From: Deefgea rivuli DSM 18356
GTDB lineage: Bacteria; Pseudomonadota; Gammaproteobacteria; Burkholderiales; Chitinibacteraceae
Reading direction: 5' to 3'
Assembly: GCF_000620145.1 (NCBI RefSeq)
Contig: NZ_JHVM01000021.1
Span: forward strand, 1-36,077
DNA: 36,077 nt
Below are positions 9,374 through 19,374 of the stretch, in pieces. The notes under the pieces were generated by a model. The model was given only the letters and a program-made list of their open reading frames with translations, ran no database searches and was not told the DNA's origin. Within the stretch, counting starts at the first letter, position 1, and every line of letters starts with the position of its first letter. Position numbers and translations under genes: made by a program.

Positions 9374-10525
9374 ATGACTGCGCCAGTGATGATTTTAGGG
9401 AGCGGCCTTGCTGCATACAATGTGGCACGGGAATTTCGCAAATTAGATAAAACCACGCCGCTGACGATTATTTCGCGTGATCATGCCGGTTTTTATTCCA
9501 AGCCTATGTTGTCGAACGCCTTGTCGGGCAATAAAAGCCCTGAGCAATTGCTGATGAAATCGGCGGAAAAAATGGCCGAGGAACTCAGCGCAACGATTTT
9601 ACCGCACAGCAAAGTGCTGGCGATTCATGTACATAATCAAGAAGTGCTGCTCGGAGATGATGTGCGCTTGCCGTATCGCGATTTGGTGTTGGCACTTGGG
9701 GCTGATCCGATTCGTTTGCCGATGCTGGGCGATGGCGCGAGTGATGTGTTGTCGGTGAATGATTTGGATGATTTTGCGCATTTTAATCGCCGTTTAGCCA
9801 ATGCTAAAACGGTGGTGATTTTGGGTGCAGGTTTGATTGGTTGTGAGTTCGCCAATGATTTATTGTCGCGCGACATTACACCGATCGTGATCGATTCTGC
9901 ATCTTGGCCATTACCTCGCTTGTTGCCGCAAGTGGCGGGGGATTTTCTGGCGCAAAAATTAAGCGCAGCGGGTGTGCAATTTCACTGGGGCGTGACAGCC
10001 AAAGCGGTTGATGCAGAAGGTGCGGGTTTTAGTGTGAAATTGAGCAATGGCATGACGCTGCAAGCTGATTTGGTGTTATCGGCCGTTGGCCTGCGCTCAC
10101 GCACTGAGTTGGCGGCTGCGGCAGGTTTGCATATCAGTCGTGGCGTCGTTGTTGATCGTCATTTACAAACGAGCCAAGCGCATATTTATGCGGTCGGCGA
10201 TTGCGCTGAAGTGGCGGGTTGGATCTTGCCTTTTGTGATGCCAATTATGCATCAAGCCAAGGCATTGGCCGCTACGCTAGCAGGTACGACGACTGCGCTG
10301 AAATACCCAGCCATGCCCGTGATGGTGAAAACGCCAGCTTGCCCAACCGTGGTTGCGCCGCCGGCCATCGGCAGTGTCGGTGAATGGCATGTTGAAACGA
10401 GTGAAAACGGTATTTTGGCGAAATTCATCACTGATGATGGCGCGATGGCGGGCTTCGCCTTGCTGGGATCTGCTACCGCACAACGTCAAGCGCTGACGCC
10501 TGATTTACCTGTGGTTTTGGCTTAA
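9374..10525 (+). CDS. FAD-dependent NAD(P)H oxidoreductase, rubredoxin-reductase type
   Basis: This 383-residue flavoprotein belongs to the pyridine-nucleotide disulfide oxidoreductase fold. The FAD-binding GSGLAAY is at residues 9-15, a second nucleotide-binding GAGLIG at 151-156 binds NAD(P)H, and IYAVGDCAEV near residue 275 is the second FAD contact. Length and sequence resemble Pseudomonas rubredoxin reductase (RubB/AlkT), which passes electrons from NADH to rubredoxin. No rubredoxin gene is adjacent. The active-site CxxC of disulfide reductases is absent near the N-terminus, which fits this class. Its place after oxyR suggests oxygen or peroxide detoxification, but that is inference. Confidence 0.85.
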   Translation: MTAPVMILGSGLAAYNVAREFRKLDKTTPLTIISRDHAGFYSKPMLSNALSGNKSPEQLLMKSAEKMAEELSATILPHSKVLAIHVHNQEVLLGDDVRLPYRDLVLALGADPIRLPMLGDGASDVLSVNDLDDFAHFNRRLANAKTVVILGAGLIGCEFANDLLSRDITPIVIDSASWPLPRLLPQVAGDFLAQKLSAAGVQFHWGVTAKAVDAEGAGFSVKLSNGMTLQADLVLSAVGLRSRTELAAAAGLHISRGVVVDRHLQTSQAHIYAVGDCAEVAGWILPFVMPIMHQAKALAATLAGTTTALKYPAMPVMVKTPACPTVVAPPAIGSVGEWHVETSENGILAKFITDDGAMAGFALLGSATAQRQALTPDLPVVLA

Positions 10526-10602
10526 ATCACAGGGAAGGTTCATCTACATGATTGCTTTGCGATATTTTTGTAGATGGATTTTTAAAATCTAAATTAGATG
10601 GT

Positions 10603-10651
10603 GGGTATATCAATATAGCGCTTATTTAATAATGCTTATATTGATATACCC
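10603..10651. repeat. 49-nt near-perfect palindrome between convergent genes
   Basis: GGGTATATCAATATA (10603-10617) is perfectly complementary to TATATTGATATACCC (10637-10651). The inner bases (GC, then TTATT-T-AATAA) continue the stem with only a small bulge and mismatch, so nearly the whole 49 bases fold. It lies between two convergent genes, which would suit transcription termination, but no T-run follows. Each arm ends in the GATATACCC-type motif that recurs elsewhere in the window. Confidence 0.75.
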
Positions 10652-10673
10652 CATGCTCAATATTGCGCTGAGC

Positions 10674-11357
10674 TTATTCAGTTTTGATAATCGGTTCTAT
10701 GCCCAATTTACGCAGTTTTTTTACCGCCGCATTGGCTTCAGCCTTGGTTTTGAATGGGCCAATTTGCACGCGTGTTTCTAAATACGCTGGAATGCCAGCG
10801 GCTTGAATTTGAGCGAGTAATTTTTCTGCATTACTTGAATGCAAAAATACGCCAGCTTGCACGCTAAAACCCAAATGACTACTGCTGGCTATAGGGAAGT
10901 TCGAAGCCGGTGCAGGCATGCTCTGCGGTGTTGCTGGCGCAAGTGGCAATGTAGGTTTTGGTAGGGGGGTTGTCACTGGCATCGTGATTGGCTTTTTAGC
11001 GCTGCTGATTTCAGTCGTGCGTTTTGGCACGTTGCTAATGGCCTCAGTCTGCGTTTGATTCGGCGCTGTTGTGGCGGCAGGGCTTGGCGCAGCACTCACT
11101 GTCGGCACGGCTTCTGGTGCGCTGGCAACTTCACTGGCGGCGATGGGAGCAATTGCGCTGGCGATGGGGGCAACACTGACGACGGGCGCGATTTGCGGAA
11201 TTTGCACTTCGGGCGAGGCTTTGTCTCGATCGAACCATGCAATCGCGCCAAGTACGCCGGCAATCAGTGTGCCCGCAATACCCAGTCGCCACAGAAGTTG
11301 GGTTTTTAATTGCTGCTGTTCTTTCTGCTGCAAGATGGGGTCAGGTTTATCACTCAT
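10674..11357 (-). CDS. SPOR-domain membrane protein
   Basis: This is a 227-residue single-pass inner-membrane protein. A short cytoplasmic segment is followed by a helix at about residues 23-41 ([19 protein letters not shown]). Next comes a long Ala/Pro/Val-rich linker (about 50-150) and a C-terminal SPOR domain (about 155-227, including [19 protein letters not shown] and [19 protein letters not shown]). SPOR domains bind denuded septal peptidoglycan, so a role at the division site is likely, as for DedD or FtsN. It is divergent from ndk, whose putative promoter overlaps this start codon. It ends beside the palindrome at 10603-10651. The linker makes orthology uncertain. Confidence 0.88.
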   Translation of the reverse strand: MSDKPDPILQQKEQQQLKTQLLWRLGIAGTLIAGVLGAIAWFDRDKASPEVQIPQIAPVVSVAPIASAIAPIAASEVASAPEAVPTVSAAPSPAATTAPNQTQTEAISNVPKRTTEISSAKKPITMPVTTPLPKPTLPLAPATPQSMPAPASNFPIASSSHLGFSVQAGVFLHSSNAEKLLAQIQAAGIPAYLETRVQIGPFKTKAEANAAVKKLRKLGIEPIIKTE

Positions 11358-11386
11358 CTGTCAGGTGCTCGCTATGGTGGTATACT
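11358..11386 (+). promoter_or_regulatory. Putative sigma-70 promoter for ndk
   Basis: CTGTCA (11358-11363) and TATACT (11381-11386) are separated by 17 bases, a plausible -35/-10 pair with four and five matches to consensus. It lies directly against the SPOR gene's start codon on the other strand, so firing here could interfere with that gene's leader. The call rests on sequence match only. Confidence 0.4.
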
Positions 11387-11388
11387 AT

Positions 11389-11425
11389 TAGACTATTTGC
11401 CTCGTATTTTGGCAAAATTAGTCTA
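11389..11425 (+). promoter_or_regulatory. Hairpin in the ndk leader
   Basis: TAGACTA (11389-11395) pairs with TAGTCTA (11419-11425), and TTTGCC (11396-11401) pairs with GGCAAA (11411-11416), leaving a 2-base bulge and a 9-base loop. It would form at the very 5' end of an mRNA started at the predicted promoter, where it could protect the transcript. No T-run follows. Confidence 0.4.
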
Positions 11426-11525
11426 TGTGAAAGTTCGAATTCGCACGAGGCTAGCTGAAATTACATTGCGCTGCAAAGATTCTTTCATTTGTTTGAACAT
11501 AACGCCTCACCCTGGAGATTATAAA

Positions 11526-11951
11526 ATGGCTGTTGAAATTACCCTGTCGATTATCAAACCTGATGCTGTTGCTAAAAACGTAGTGGGTAAAATTTACGAT
11601 CGTTTTGAAACTGCTGGTTTAAAAATCGTAGCAGCGAAACTAAAACACCTGAGCCGTGCCGAAGCTGAAGGCTTCTACGCTGTGCATAAAGAACGTCCTT
11701 TCTTCAACGCTTTGGTTGAATTCATGATTTCGGGTCCGGTGATGATCCAAGCTTTGCAGGGTGAAAACGCCATGCAAGTGAATCGTGATTTGATGGGCGC
11801 AACGAATCCTAAAGATGCAGCAGCTGGCACGATCCGCGCAGATTTCGCTGATAGCATCGATGCAAACGCAGTACATGGTTCTGACAGTTTGGAAAATGCA
11901 GCAATCGAAATCGCTTACTTTTTCGATGCAAAAGAAGTTTACGCCGCTTAA
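11526..11951 (+). CDS. ndk: Nucleoside diphosphate kinase
   Basis: Ndk balances nucleoside triphosphate pools by moving the gamma phosphate between NTPs and NDPs through a phosphohistidine. The start [17 protein letters not shown] follows a GGAG ribosome site and gives 141 residues, the normal length. The active-site histidine is in [11 protein letters not shown] at about residue 117, and the substrate-binding region ERPFF is present. An upstream in-frame start at 11310 would add 72 unrelated residues. It heads the plus-strand housekeeping cluster and is followed by rlmN, as in many betaproteobacteria. Confidence 0.98.
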   Translation: MAVEITLSIIKPDAVAKNVVGKIYDRFETAGLKIVAAKLKHLSRAEAEGFYAVHKERPFFNALVEFMISGPVMIQALQGENAMQVNRDLMGATNPKDAAAGTIRADFADSIDANAVHGSDSLENAAIEIAYFFDAKEVYAA

Positions 11952-11977
11952 GTTGTAAAGCAGTTTAGTGATAATGG

Positions 11978-12005
11978 CTTTCCTCTTCATGAGTGAAGAG
12001 GAAAG
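11978..12005. terminator. Strong hairpin after ndk
   Basis: CTTTCCTCTTCA (11978-11989), loop TGAG, TGAAGAGGAAAG (11994-12005): 12 perfect pairs. There is no T-run on the plus side, so it may be a 3'-end stabiliser or a leaky stop rather than a full terminator, allowing some read-through into rlmN. Confidence 0.5.
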
Positions 12006-12146
12006 TAGTTAGGTAGTAAAGCAAAGGTTTTTTGCTCCGTTGTCTTGCTGTATGAATAGTGCAGCCTGCGGTTCGATGCCTTGCGGTAAATTTTTTGTAC
12101 CAGTATTTAAATGAAATAAATGGCGCAAGCCTTGGTGGGTAAAAAA

Positions 12147-13280
12147 ATGGCAATTAATTTGTTGGATTACGATGCGGAGCGTCTAGGCCAATTGATGGTA
12201 CAACTCGGCGAAAAACCGTTTCGTGCCAAACAACTGATGAAGTGGATTCATCAGCGCGGCGTAGCTGACTTCGATGCGATGAGTGACATCGCCAAATCGT
12301 TCCGACAAAAATTAGCGATTGATGCCCATATCACGCCACCTGCAATGATGGCCGAGCAGCAAGCCAAAGATGGTACGCGCAAATGGTTGCTGGATGTGGG
12401 CACCGGCAACGGCGTTGAAGCGGTGTTTATTCCCGAAGATGACCGTGGCACCCTTTGTGTTTCCAGCCAAGTGGGCTGTGCGCTGGACTGTTCTTTTTGC
12501 TCGACGGGGCGACAAGGTTTTAACCGAAATTTAAGTACTGCCGAAATTATTGGTCAATTGTGGTGGGCGAATCAGCGTTTATCGTTCGATGCCGCGCGGA
12601 TTGGTGATGCGACCAATGATGACAAACGAATTGTGTCGAATGTCGTCATGATGGGGATGGGCGAACCACTCGCTAATTACGAAAATGTTGTCGCTGCGCT
12701 GCGTTTGATGCTGGATGATAATGCTTATGGTTTGTCGCGCCGCCGCGTGACATTATCGACGTCGGGTTTAGTGCCGCAATTAGATCGTTTGCGCGAAGAC
12801 TGCCCAGTGGCTTTGGCGGTGAGCTTGCATGCGCCGAACGATGCAATTCGCGATGATATTGTGCCAATTAATCAGAAATATCCATTAAAACAATTGCTTG
12901 ATGCGTGTAATCGTTATCTTGAAAAAGCACCTCGTGATTTTATTACTTTTGAATATGTGATGCTCGATGGTGTGAATGATCTGCCTGAGCATGCGCGTCA
13001 AGTGGCGGCAATGCTGCGCTCGACGTCAGCTAAAATTAATTTAATTCCATTTAATCCGTTCCCGAATTCTAGTTTTAAACGTTCGAGCCGAGACGCTATT
13101 GTGCGTTTTCGTGATATTTTGCTGCAAGCGGGCTACATTGTGACTGTGCGCAAAACGCGTGGTGATGATATCGACGCCGCCTGTGGACAGCTTGCTGGGC
13201 AAGTGCAAGATAAAACCCGACGCCTTGAGCGTATGGCTGAAACTCGACCGATCTTGTTTAAAACTGGAGGGGATACGTGA
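12147..13280 (+). CDS. rlmN: Dual-specificity RNA methyltransferase RlmN (radical SAM)
   Basis: RlmN methylates carbon 2 of A2503 in 23S rRNA and A37 in some tRNAs, using S-adenosylmethionine and a 4Fe-4S cluster. The cluster motif CxxxCxxC is visible in [11 protein letters not shown]. Family signatures [16 protein letters not shown] and [19 protein letters not shown] are present, the latter holding the second catalytic cysteine. [14 protein letters not shown] matches the usual family start, giving 377 residues. An ATG at 12120 would add 9 residues and has a poorer ribosome site. The stop overlaps the next gene's GTG as GTGA, so translation is probably coupled to the pilus gene. Confidence 0.96.
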   Translation: MAINLLDYDAERLGQLMVQLGEKPFRAKQLMKWIHQRGVADFDAMSDIAKSFRQKLAIDAHITPPAMMAEQQAKDGTRKWLLDVGTGNGVEAVFIPEDDRGTLCVSSQVGCALDCSFCSTGRQGFNRNLSTAEIIGQLWWANQRLSFDAARIGDATNDDKRIVSNVVMMGMGEPLANYENVVAALRLMLDDNAYGLSRRRVTLSTSGLVPQLDRLREDCPVALAVSLHAPNDAIRDDIVPINQKYPLKQLLDACNRYLEKAPRDFITFEYVMLDGVNDLPEHARQVAAMLRSTSAKINLIPFNPFPNSSFKRSSRDAIVRFRDILLQAGYIVTVRKTRGDDIDAACGQLAGQVQDKTRRLERMAETRPILFKTGGDT

Positions 13281-14020
13281 AAAATACCTTATTGCTACTG
13301 GCTTTGTGTCTTGGTTTTAGCCATTTGGCGCAGGCAGATACTGATGCTGGAGAGTCTCGTGCTTCAGTTCGTACACGGTTGGCATCAGAGTATTACAAAA
13401 TCGGCCAATATACGGTGGCCGTATCGGAAGCGCAAAAAGCCATTGATGCCGATTCAAAGTACGTTTTGGCTTACAATGTGATGGCGCTGTCTTATTTGGC
13501 TTTAAAAGATAAGGCAACGGCAGCAAAATTTTTTAAAGAGGCGCTGAATATTGCGCCAATGAATCCCGATGTGAATCACAATTACGCCAATTTTTTGTGT
13601 GCGAATGGTGAAGTTGCAAAAGCGCAAACACATTTTAATACGGCTCTGAGTGATCCACTTTACCCAACGCCGGATCAAACCATGATGGCTGCCGCCAATT
13701 GTGCCATTAGCAATAATGATTTAGCGCTGGCGGCCGAGTGGTATAAGAAAATTTTGACTTTGCGTCCTAATCATTTACAGGCCAAATATCAGCTCAGTGG
13801 TTTGCTGTTAAAGTCGGGTGATTTGCCAGAAGCAAAACGATTATTTATTGAAATGTATAAGACAACGAAGCCATCACAGGCGGAGTTGCTTTGGTTAGGC
13901 ATTAAAATCGAGCATGCGATTGGCAATAAAGCTGCTGAACAACGCTATGCGACTGAATTACTGGCTTTATTCCCTGATTCAGTAGAGGCCACTAAGTTAC
14001 AGATTGGAAAATATGACTGA
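13277..14020 (+). CDS. pilF: Type IV pilus biogenesis/stability TPR protein PilF (PilW)
   Basis: This 247-residue periplasmic or outer-membrane TPR protein helps assemble the PilQ secretin and stabilise type IV pili. The product begins with a signal peptide ([20 protein letters not shown]). Several TPR-like repeats follow, for example [21 protein letters not shown] and [21 protein letters not shown] classic lipobox is not clear, although a cysteine lies at residue 11; many relatives are lipoproteins. The start is GTG within the rlmN stop. The gene overlaps rodZ by 8 bases. The name differs between lineages: PilF in Pseudomonas, PilW in Neisseria. Confidence 0.9.
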   Translation: MKNTLLLLALCLGFSHLAQADTDAGESRASVRTRLASEYYKIGQYTVAVSEAQKAIDADSKYVLAYNVMALSYLALKDKATAAKFFKEALNIAPMNPDVNHNYANFLCANGEVAKAQTHFNTALSDPLYPTPDQTMMAAANCAISNNDLALAAEWYKKILTLRPNHLQAKYQLSGLLLKSGDLPEAKRLFIEMYKTTKPSQAELLWLGIKIEHAIGNKAAEQRYATELLALFPDSVEATKLQIGKYD

Positions 14021-14900
14021 TCAGTTTGAAGAATCAACGCCTTCACTTACCGCTTTACCTTTGGCTGCATTACTACCCGCAGGTCGCCAATTACGCAATG
14101 CGCGGGAAGCTTTGGATTTAACACCAGAACAAGTGGCTCTACAGCTTAAGCTTTCGGTGCGTCAAATTACTGCGATTGAGCAAGAAGCATTTGATGAATT
14201 GCCGAGTAATTTGTTTATTCGAGGCTTTGTGCGTAATTATGCACGGCTCGTGAAGCTGGATGCTGAGCCTTTGCTGGCTTACCTTGCTGAAGTTTTGCCG
14301 ACTGAGCAAGCGCAGGCGACATTATTAGATACTTCGATCACTTCTGGTGTGGCCTTACCTCGGGCAGTAAAAAATCAACGACATTTATCTCCTGTATGGT
14401 TGATGATGGGTTTGGGCTTAATTTTGGGGGTTGCTGCAGTGTTCTGGTTTTTGCAGCAACCGGCCAATCCAGAATTGGCTTTGCCAGAAATCGATACGCC
14501 GCCAGTCCTTGATTTGCCAGTTGCTTCTGCTGTGGTTGAGGCTACTGCGATGCCGGCTAGTGTTGCCAGCAGTGTGGCTGTGGCCGCGAGTGTCGCGAGC
14601 GCTATTGTAAGCAGCAGTCCAGCCGCAGAAACGGCTTCGAGCATCGCGGCTGTATCAAGTGATGCGATCAAAGTGACTTCATCCACTGATAGTTGGGTGC
14701 AAATTATTGATGCCAATGGCAATAAAGTATTGTCAGAAATTATTCGCCCAGGTATCGAGCGTACTGTGGATGGCAAACCGCCATTTGCGGTAAAAGTGGG
14801 CAATGCGCCAAAAACTACTGTGTATTTTCATGGTCAGAATGTCGATTTGAGTGCATATCTCAAGCCCGGCTCTGATGTGGTTAATTTGGAATTGAAATAA
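14013..14900 (+). CDS. rodZ: RodZ-like cell-shape protein (HTH plus DUF4115)
   Basis: RodZ links the MreB cytoskeleton to the membrane in rod-shaped cells. The 295-residue protein has a cytoplasmic Xre-type helix-turn-helix at about residues 25-88 ([21 protein letters not shown], then [16 protein letters not shown]). One membrane helix lies at about 125-147, followed by an Ala/Ser/Val-rich periplasmic linker and a C-terminal DUF4115 domain (about 220-295, including [19 protein letters not shown]). The start at 14013 lies inside the end of pilF, so the two are translationally coupled. ispG follows 4 bases after the stop. The low-complexity linker is normal for the family. Confidence 0.92.
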   Translation: MTDQFEESTPSLTALPLAALLPAGRQLRNAREALDLTPEQVALQLKLSVRQITAIEQEAFDELPSNLFIRGFVRNYARLVKLDAEPLLAYLAEVLPTEQAQATLLDTSITSGVALPRAVKNQRHLSPVWLMMGLGLILGVAAVFWFLQQPANPELALPEIDTPPVLDLPVASAVVEATAMPASVASSVAVAASVASAIVSSSPAAETASSIAAVSSDAIKVTSSTDSWVQIIDANGNKVLSEIIRPGIERTVDGKPPFAVKVGNAPKTTVYFHGQNVDLSAYLKPGSDVVNLELK

Positions 14901-14904
14901 ACGT

Positions 14905-16179
14905 ATGTCGAATCTGATTACACGTCGTAAAACTCGTCAAGTTCAAGTCGGCCATATTTGGGTGGGAAGTGATCATCCGATTGTGGTGCAATCGATGACC
15001 AATACCGATACCGCCGATGCCGAAGGTACGGCGCGGCAGATTTTTGAGCTTTGGCGTGCCGGTTCTGAAGTGGTGCGGATCACCGTCAATAGCCCAGAAG
15101 CTGCGGCGCAAGTGGCAACGATCAAAACCAAACTTGAAAACTGGGGCTGTAAAGTGCCTCTAGTTGGTGATTTTCATTACAACGGTGATCGTCTGCTCAG
15201 AGATTTCCCTGAGTGTGCAGAAGCTTTGGCCAAATACCGGATTAACCCGGGCAATGTGGGCAAGGGTAGCAAGCGCGATGAAAAATTTGCGTTGATGATT
15301 GAAAAAGCCATCGAATATCAAAAGGCCGTGCGGATTGGTGTGAACTGGGGTTCGCTCGATCAAAGCATTGCTGCGCGCATGATGGACGAAAATAGCAAAC
15401 GCTCGCAACCAATGAGTGCAGAAGCCGTGATGCGTGAAGCACTTATCGTATCGGCGCTAGAATCGGCTGAGCAAGCGGTGAAATGGGGCTTGTCGCCGGA
15501 TAAAATTTTACTGTCGTGCAAGGTTTCACACGTACAAGACTTGATTGCGGTCTACCGCGATTTGGGTTCGCGCTGCGATTATCCATTGCATTTGGGCTTG
15601 ACCGAAGCAGGAATGGGTAGCAAGGGCATCGTTGCATCGAGTGCCGCTTTGGCGATTTTGATGCAAGAAGGGATTGGTGACACGATCCGCATTTCACTGA
15701 CGCCAGAACCAAATGGCGACCGCACTAAAGAAGTGATTGTCGCACAAGAATTATTGCAAACGATGGGTTTGCGCAGCTTTACACCACTGGTGACCGCCTG
15801 CCCAGGCTGTGGCCGTACGACATCAACGGTGTTTCAAGAGTTAGCGCAAGACATTCAAACCTTCTTGCGTGAGAAAATGCCGATTTGGCGCAAGGATTAT
15901 CCAGGCGTTGAAGATATGAAAGTCGCGGTCATGGGCTGTGTGGTCAATGGCCCAGGTGAATCGAAACTGGCTGATATCGGGATTAGTTTGCCAGGCACTG
16001 GCGAAATACCAGTGTGCCCGGTCTACGTTGATGGCGAGAAAGATGTCACCTTAAAAGGTGATAATGTCGTGGTCGAGTTTCAAGCGATTGTTGAGAATTA
16101 TGTTGCGACGCGGTATGGTGCTAACGGCGTGAAGCGGCGTGAAACGCAGGCAAAAGTAATTCCATTAATGCCTGTTTGA
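14905..16179 (+). CDS. ispG: 4-hydroxy-3-methylbut-2-enyl diphosphate synthase (IspG/GcpE)
   Basis: IspG converts MEcPP to HMBPP in the MEP isoprenoid pathway, using a 4Fe-4S cluster. The 424-residue protein has the cluster ligands Cys299 and Cys302 (ACPGCGR) and Cys345 with Glu352 ([12 protein letters not shown]). The N-terminal TIM-barrel signature [18 protein letters not shown] is clear. The length fits the proteobacterial form, which carries an insert compared with shorter homologues. It is packed between rodZ (4-base gap) and hisS, as in many beta- and gammaproteobacteria. Confidence 0.98.
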   Translation: MSNLITRRKTRQVQVGHIWVGSDHPIVVQSMTNTDTADAEGTARQIFELWRAGSEVVRITVNSPEAAAQVATIKTKLENWGCKVPLVGDFHYNGDRLLRDFPECAEALAKYRINPGNVGKGSKRDEKFALMIEKAIEYQKAVRIGVNWGSLDQSIAARMMDENSKRSQPMSAEAVMREALIVSALESAEQAVKWGLSPDKILLSCKVSHVQDLIAVYRDLGSRCDYPLHLGLTEAGMGSKGIVASSAALAILMQEGIGDTIRISLTPEPNGDRTKEVIVAQELLQTMGLRSFTPLVTACPGCGRTTSTVFQELAQDIQTFLREKMPIWRKDYPGVEDMKVAVMGCVVNGPGESKLADIGISLPGTGEIPVCPVYVDGEKDVTLKGDNVVVEFQAIVENYVATRYGANGVKRRETQAKVIPLMPV

Positions 16180-16260
16180 TGATGTATTTGAATGTGGGCC
16201 TTTATTGTTAGGGCTTGTGTGGCAATACCCCTGTTAAGTTTTAATTTAAAGAATAAGAAG

Positions 16261-17529
16261 ATGGCTGAGACAATTCAAGCGATTCGTGGAATGAATGATA
16301 TTTTGCCAGCGGAAGGTACGCGCTGGCAGTTTTTTGAGCAAGTGTCACGTGAGTGGCTGGCTGCGTATGGCTACCAACAAATTCGAATGCCGATTGTTGA
16401 ATCAACGCATTTGTTTATTCGTGGTGTCGGTGAGCATACCGATATTGTTGAGAAGGAAATGTATGCCTTTGAGGATAGCCTCAATGGTGAAAAACTGACG
16501 CTGCGTCCCGAAGGGACTGCGGGTTGCGTGCGGGCGTGTATTGAACATGGCCTGCTTTACAATCAAACTCAGCGTTTGTGGTATACCGGCCCGATGTTTC
16601 GTCACGAGCGCCCGCAAAAAGGCCGCTATCGTCAGTTTCATCAATTAGGCGTCGAGGCTTTTGGCTTTGCAACGCCGGATGTTGATGCAGAAATGATCGT
16701 GATGCTGGCTGATTTATGGCCTCGTCTCGGATTGACTGGAATGAGTTTGGAATTGAATTCACTCGGCAATCTGGAAGAGCGTGCTGCACATCGTGCTGAG
16801 TTGATTCAGCATTTAGAGGGGTATATCGATATCCTTGATGAAGATGGCAAGCGTCGTCTGTATACCAACCCATTACGTGTCTTAGATACTAAAAATCCAG
16901 CCTTGCAAGCGATGGCGGACAATGCGCCGCAATTAATGGACTTTTTAGGTGAAGAATCTAAAGCGCATTTCGATGCGGTGAAGGCCTTGCTCGATGATGC
17001 TGGAATTAGCTACAAGCTTAATTCACGCTTGGTGCGTGGCCTCGATTATTACAATCGCACCGTGTTTGAATGGACGACCACGCAATTGGGCGCCCAAGCG
17101 ACGGTGGCTGCTGGGGGGCGTTACGATGGCTTAGTTGAGCAATTGGGCGGCAAACCTTGTCCAGCCGTGGGTTTTGCGATTGGGATCGAGCGCGTAATGC
17201 TCTTGCTTGAAGCTAATGAAGTGGCAATTCCGGTGCAGCAGGCCGATGCGTATGTAGTGCATCAAGGCGACGCGGCGGCAAAAAATGCATTTAATGTGGC
17301 GCGACAATTGCGTGCGGCAGGCTTGAACGTGATTTATCACGGCGGTACGGGTAGTTTCAAATCGCAATTCAAAAAAGCTGATCAGTCAGGGGCACGATTT
17401 GCGGTTGTGATTGGCGAGGGTGAAGTTGCAACGCAAACGGCAAACTTAAAAACATTAACTGGCGAGCAGCAAGGTGCGCAACAAACTTTGCCGCAAGATC
17501 AGTTAGCACAAGTAATTCGTAGTCTTTAA
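16261..17529 (+). CDS. hisS: Histidyl-tRNA synthetase
   Basis: This class II synthetase charges tRNA-His. The start [19 protein letters not shown] follows AGAAG and gives 422 residues, the usual length; the longer in-frame start at 16192 adds 23 unrelated residues. Motif 2 is visible in [16 protein letters not shown], the HisA histidine-binding motif in [14 protein letters not shown] and motif 3 in [11 protein letters not shown]-terminal anticodon domain spans about residues 325-422. The gap before it (16180-16260) carries a GCAATACCC motif. hisZ, a paralogue of this protein, lies 7 kb downstream. Confidence 0.98.
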   Translation: MAETIQAIRGMNDILPAEGTRWQFFEQVSREWLAAYGYQQIRMPIVESTHLFIRGVGEHTDIVEKEMYAFEDSLNGEKLTLRPEGTAGCVRACIEHGLLYNQTQRLWYTGPMFRHERPQKGRYRQFHQLGVEAFGFATPDVDAEMIVMLADLWPRLGLTGMSLELNSLGNLEERAAHRAELIQHLEGYIDILDEDGKRRLYTNPLRVLDTKNPALQAMADNAPQLMDFLGEESKAHFDAVKALLDDAGISYKLNSRLVRGLDYYNRTVFEWTTTQLGAQATVAAGGRYDGLVEQLGGKPCPAVGFAIGIERVMLLLEANEVAIPVQQADAYVVHQGDAAAKNAFNVARQLRAAGLNVIYHGGTGSFKSQFKKADQSGARFAVVIGEGEVATQTANLKTLTGEQQGAQQTLPQDQLAQVIRSL

Positions 17530-17543
17530 TTCAGGGGATCAGC

Positions 17544-18173
17544 ATGGCCGCATTTGATTTACAAGAACAAGAACAAATTGCCAGCTTGAAAGATTGGTGG
17601 CATAGCTGGGGCAAATGGGCTGCAGTGGCGATTGCTGCTGTTTTAATTGGCTTTGCGGCTTGGGCAGGATGGCAGAATTATCAAAAAAGCCAAATTGCCA
17701 AAGCGGCTGAAGTATATGCACAGATTGAAGCGAATTTAGCTGAAGATGGCAAATTCAAAGCCGCTGTGGCTTTGCTTAAATCAGACTTTGCAAAAACACC
17801 ATATGCGCCACGCGCAGCTTTGATTGCGGCCAAACTGCAATACTTGAAAGGCGATGCAGCAGGTGCGCGCAGCGAATTGCAATGGGTGATCGATAACAGC
17901 AAGGAAGCGGTATTACGTGATACTGCACGCTTGCGTTTAGCGAGTATTTTGCAAGAAGACAAAAAATTTACTGAGGCTTTGGCTTTAGTGAAAACGCCAG
18001 AAGAAGACGGATTCTCAGGTTTGTTCGCAGAGTCTCGTGGTGATATCTATCAAGCCAAAGGCGAGCCTGCAGCTGCTGCAGATGCTTATCGTCAAGCGAT
18101 TGCTAAATTGCCAAAAGATGCGCCGAATTTGAAATTGGTTGAAATCAAACTTGATGTACTAGGGAGCAAGTAA
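17544..18173 (+). CDS. YfgM-like membrane-anchored TPR protein
   Basis: This 209-residue protein has a short cytoplasmic N-terminus, one helix at about residues 26-44 (WAAVAIAAVLIGFAAWAGW), and a TPR-like periplasmic domain. Relatives of E. coli YfgM (TPR_21 family) associate with the SecYEG translocon and the periplasmic chaperone PpiD. The position between hisS and bamB is the conserved one for yfgM. It ends one base before the bamB start, so the two are in one operon. The exact function in this lineage is inferred from context. Confidence 0.88.
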   Translation: MAAFDLQEQEQIASLKDWWHSWGKWAAVAIAAVLIGFAAWAGWQNYQKSQIAKAAEVYAQIEANLAEDGKFKAAVALLKSDFAKTPYAPRAALIAAKLQYLKGDAAGARSELQWVIDNSKEAVLRDTARLRLASILQEDKKFTEALALVKTPEEDGFSGLFAESRGDIYQAKGEPAAAADAYRQAIAKLPKDAPNLKLVEIKLDVLGSK

Positions 18174-18174
18174 T

Positions 18175-19302
18175 ATGAACTGCTTGCGACCGCTATTACT
18201 ATTGAGTGTACTCGGCCTTGCTGCGTGTGGCACCACGATGAGCAATGCGCCAGAACCAGCGCCATTGCCTGTTGTTGTATCGAAAGTAAAAACAACAGTG
18301 CTGTGGAAAAGTTCGGTCGGGGATAAAACTGAATATCGCTTTCAGCCGGCATTTAATGGCGAGCTGATTGCTGCGGTCGGTGGTAATAATGAATTGGCTT
18401 TGTTTGAACGAGCTAGCGGTTCAAAACGTTGGCAGATTAAAGTTGATCAAGATGTTGCTGGCGGCGTTGGTATTTCTGGCGGTGTTATTGCAGTTGGTAC
18501 GATCAGTGGTGAAGTTTTGGCCTTTGATTTATCAGGCAAAAAAACATGGTCTGCTAAAGTAACGAGTGAAATTATATCAGCGCCTGTTGTTAGTGATGAT
18601 TTTGTTGTCGTTCGCTCAGGCGATGGCAAAATTAGTACGTTTTCAGCGGCAACGGGTGAGTTGAAATGGATTTACCAGCGTCCGCAACCTGCGCTTTTAC
18701 TGCGTAATTATGCACCGCCTGTAGTTGCAGATGGCGTTGTTTATGTGGGGCAAGCAGCAGGTCGTTTAACGGCAATTTCAATTGCTGATGGACGTGTCTT
18801 GTGGGAGGCGCCTGTTGCATTGCCACGTGGTGCAAGTGAGTTAGAGCGTGTTACTGACATTGTGGCGCCGCCTGTAGTTCGTGGCGATGTGGTGTGTGCG
18901 GTTGCTTTCCAAGGTCGAGTTGCTTGCTTTGGCGCTAAGCAAGGTAATTTATTATGGAATCGAGAAATTTCCAGCTGGACTGGTTTGGCAATTGACGATC
19001 AGCAAGTCTATGTTACCGATGCTAAAGGGCAAGTGAATGCTTATGAGCGGAGCAGTGGGCGCAGTGTTTGGCGGCAAGATTTGTTAGCAAATCGTTTAGT
19101 CACAGCCCCAGCCGTATTGGGTAGCAATGTTATTGTGGGTGACTTAGACGGATATTTACATGTATTAAATCCAGAAGATGGTCGTTTGGTTGGGCAATTA
19201 GCAACCGATGGCGGCCGAATTTATTTAGCACCGCAATCTGATGGCTCGCAAGCGATTGTTCAGACCGGAAAAGGCAGTATTTTTCTGCTGAGTGCACAGT
19301 AA
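18175..19302 (+). CDS. bamB: Outer-membrane assembly lipoprotein BamB
   Basis: BamB is a beta-propeller lipoprotein of the BAM complex, which folds proteins into the outer membrane. The signal peptide ends in a lipobox, LAAC, with the lipidated cysteine at residue 18. The rest of the 375 residues shows repeated PQQ-like propeller blades (for example GVVYVGQAAGRLTAISIADGRVLWEA and VIVGDLDGYLHVLNPEDGRLVGQL). It follows the yfgM-like gene after a single base and precedes der after 72 bases, the usual order. The gap contains an AATACCC motif. Confidence 0.96.
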   Translation: MNCLRPLLLLSVLGLAACGTTMSNAPEPAPLPVVVSKVKTTVLWKSSVGDKTEYRFQPAFNGELIAAVGGNNELALFERASGSKRWQIKVDQDVAGGVGISGGVIAVGTISGEVLAFDLSGKKTWSAKVTSEIISAPVVSDDFVVVRSGDGKISTFSAATGELKWIYQRPQPALLLRNYAPPVVADGVVYVGQAAGRLTAISIADGRVLWEAPVALPRGASELERVTDIVAPPVVRGDVVCAVAFQGRVACFGAKQGNLLWNREISSWTGLAIDDQQVYVTDAKGQVNAYERSSGRSVWRQDLLANRLVTAPAVLGSNVIVGDLDGYLHVLNPEDGRLVGQLATDGGRIYLAPQSDGSQAIVQTGKGSIFLLSAQ

Positions 19303-19374
19303 TACCCATTTGATTTCGTCAATACGCCACGCGGTGTGGGGTATGACGATAAATCGATGGAATAAGGAATTGAA

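Noticed and set aside
16192-16260. Extended N-terminus for hisS
   Set aside because: The hydrophobic extension is absent from the family, and a proper start with a ribosome site lies at 16261.
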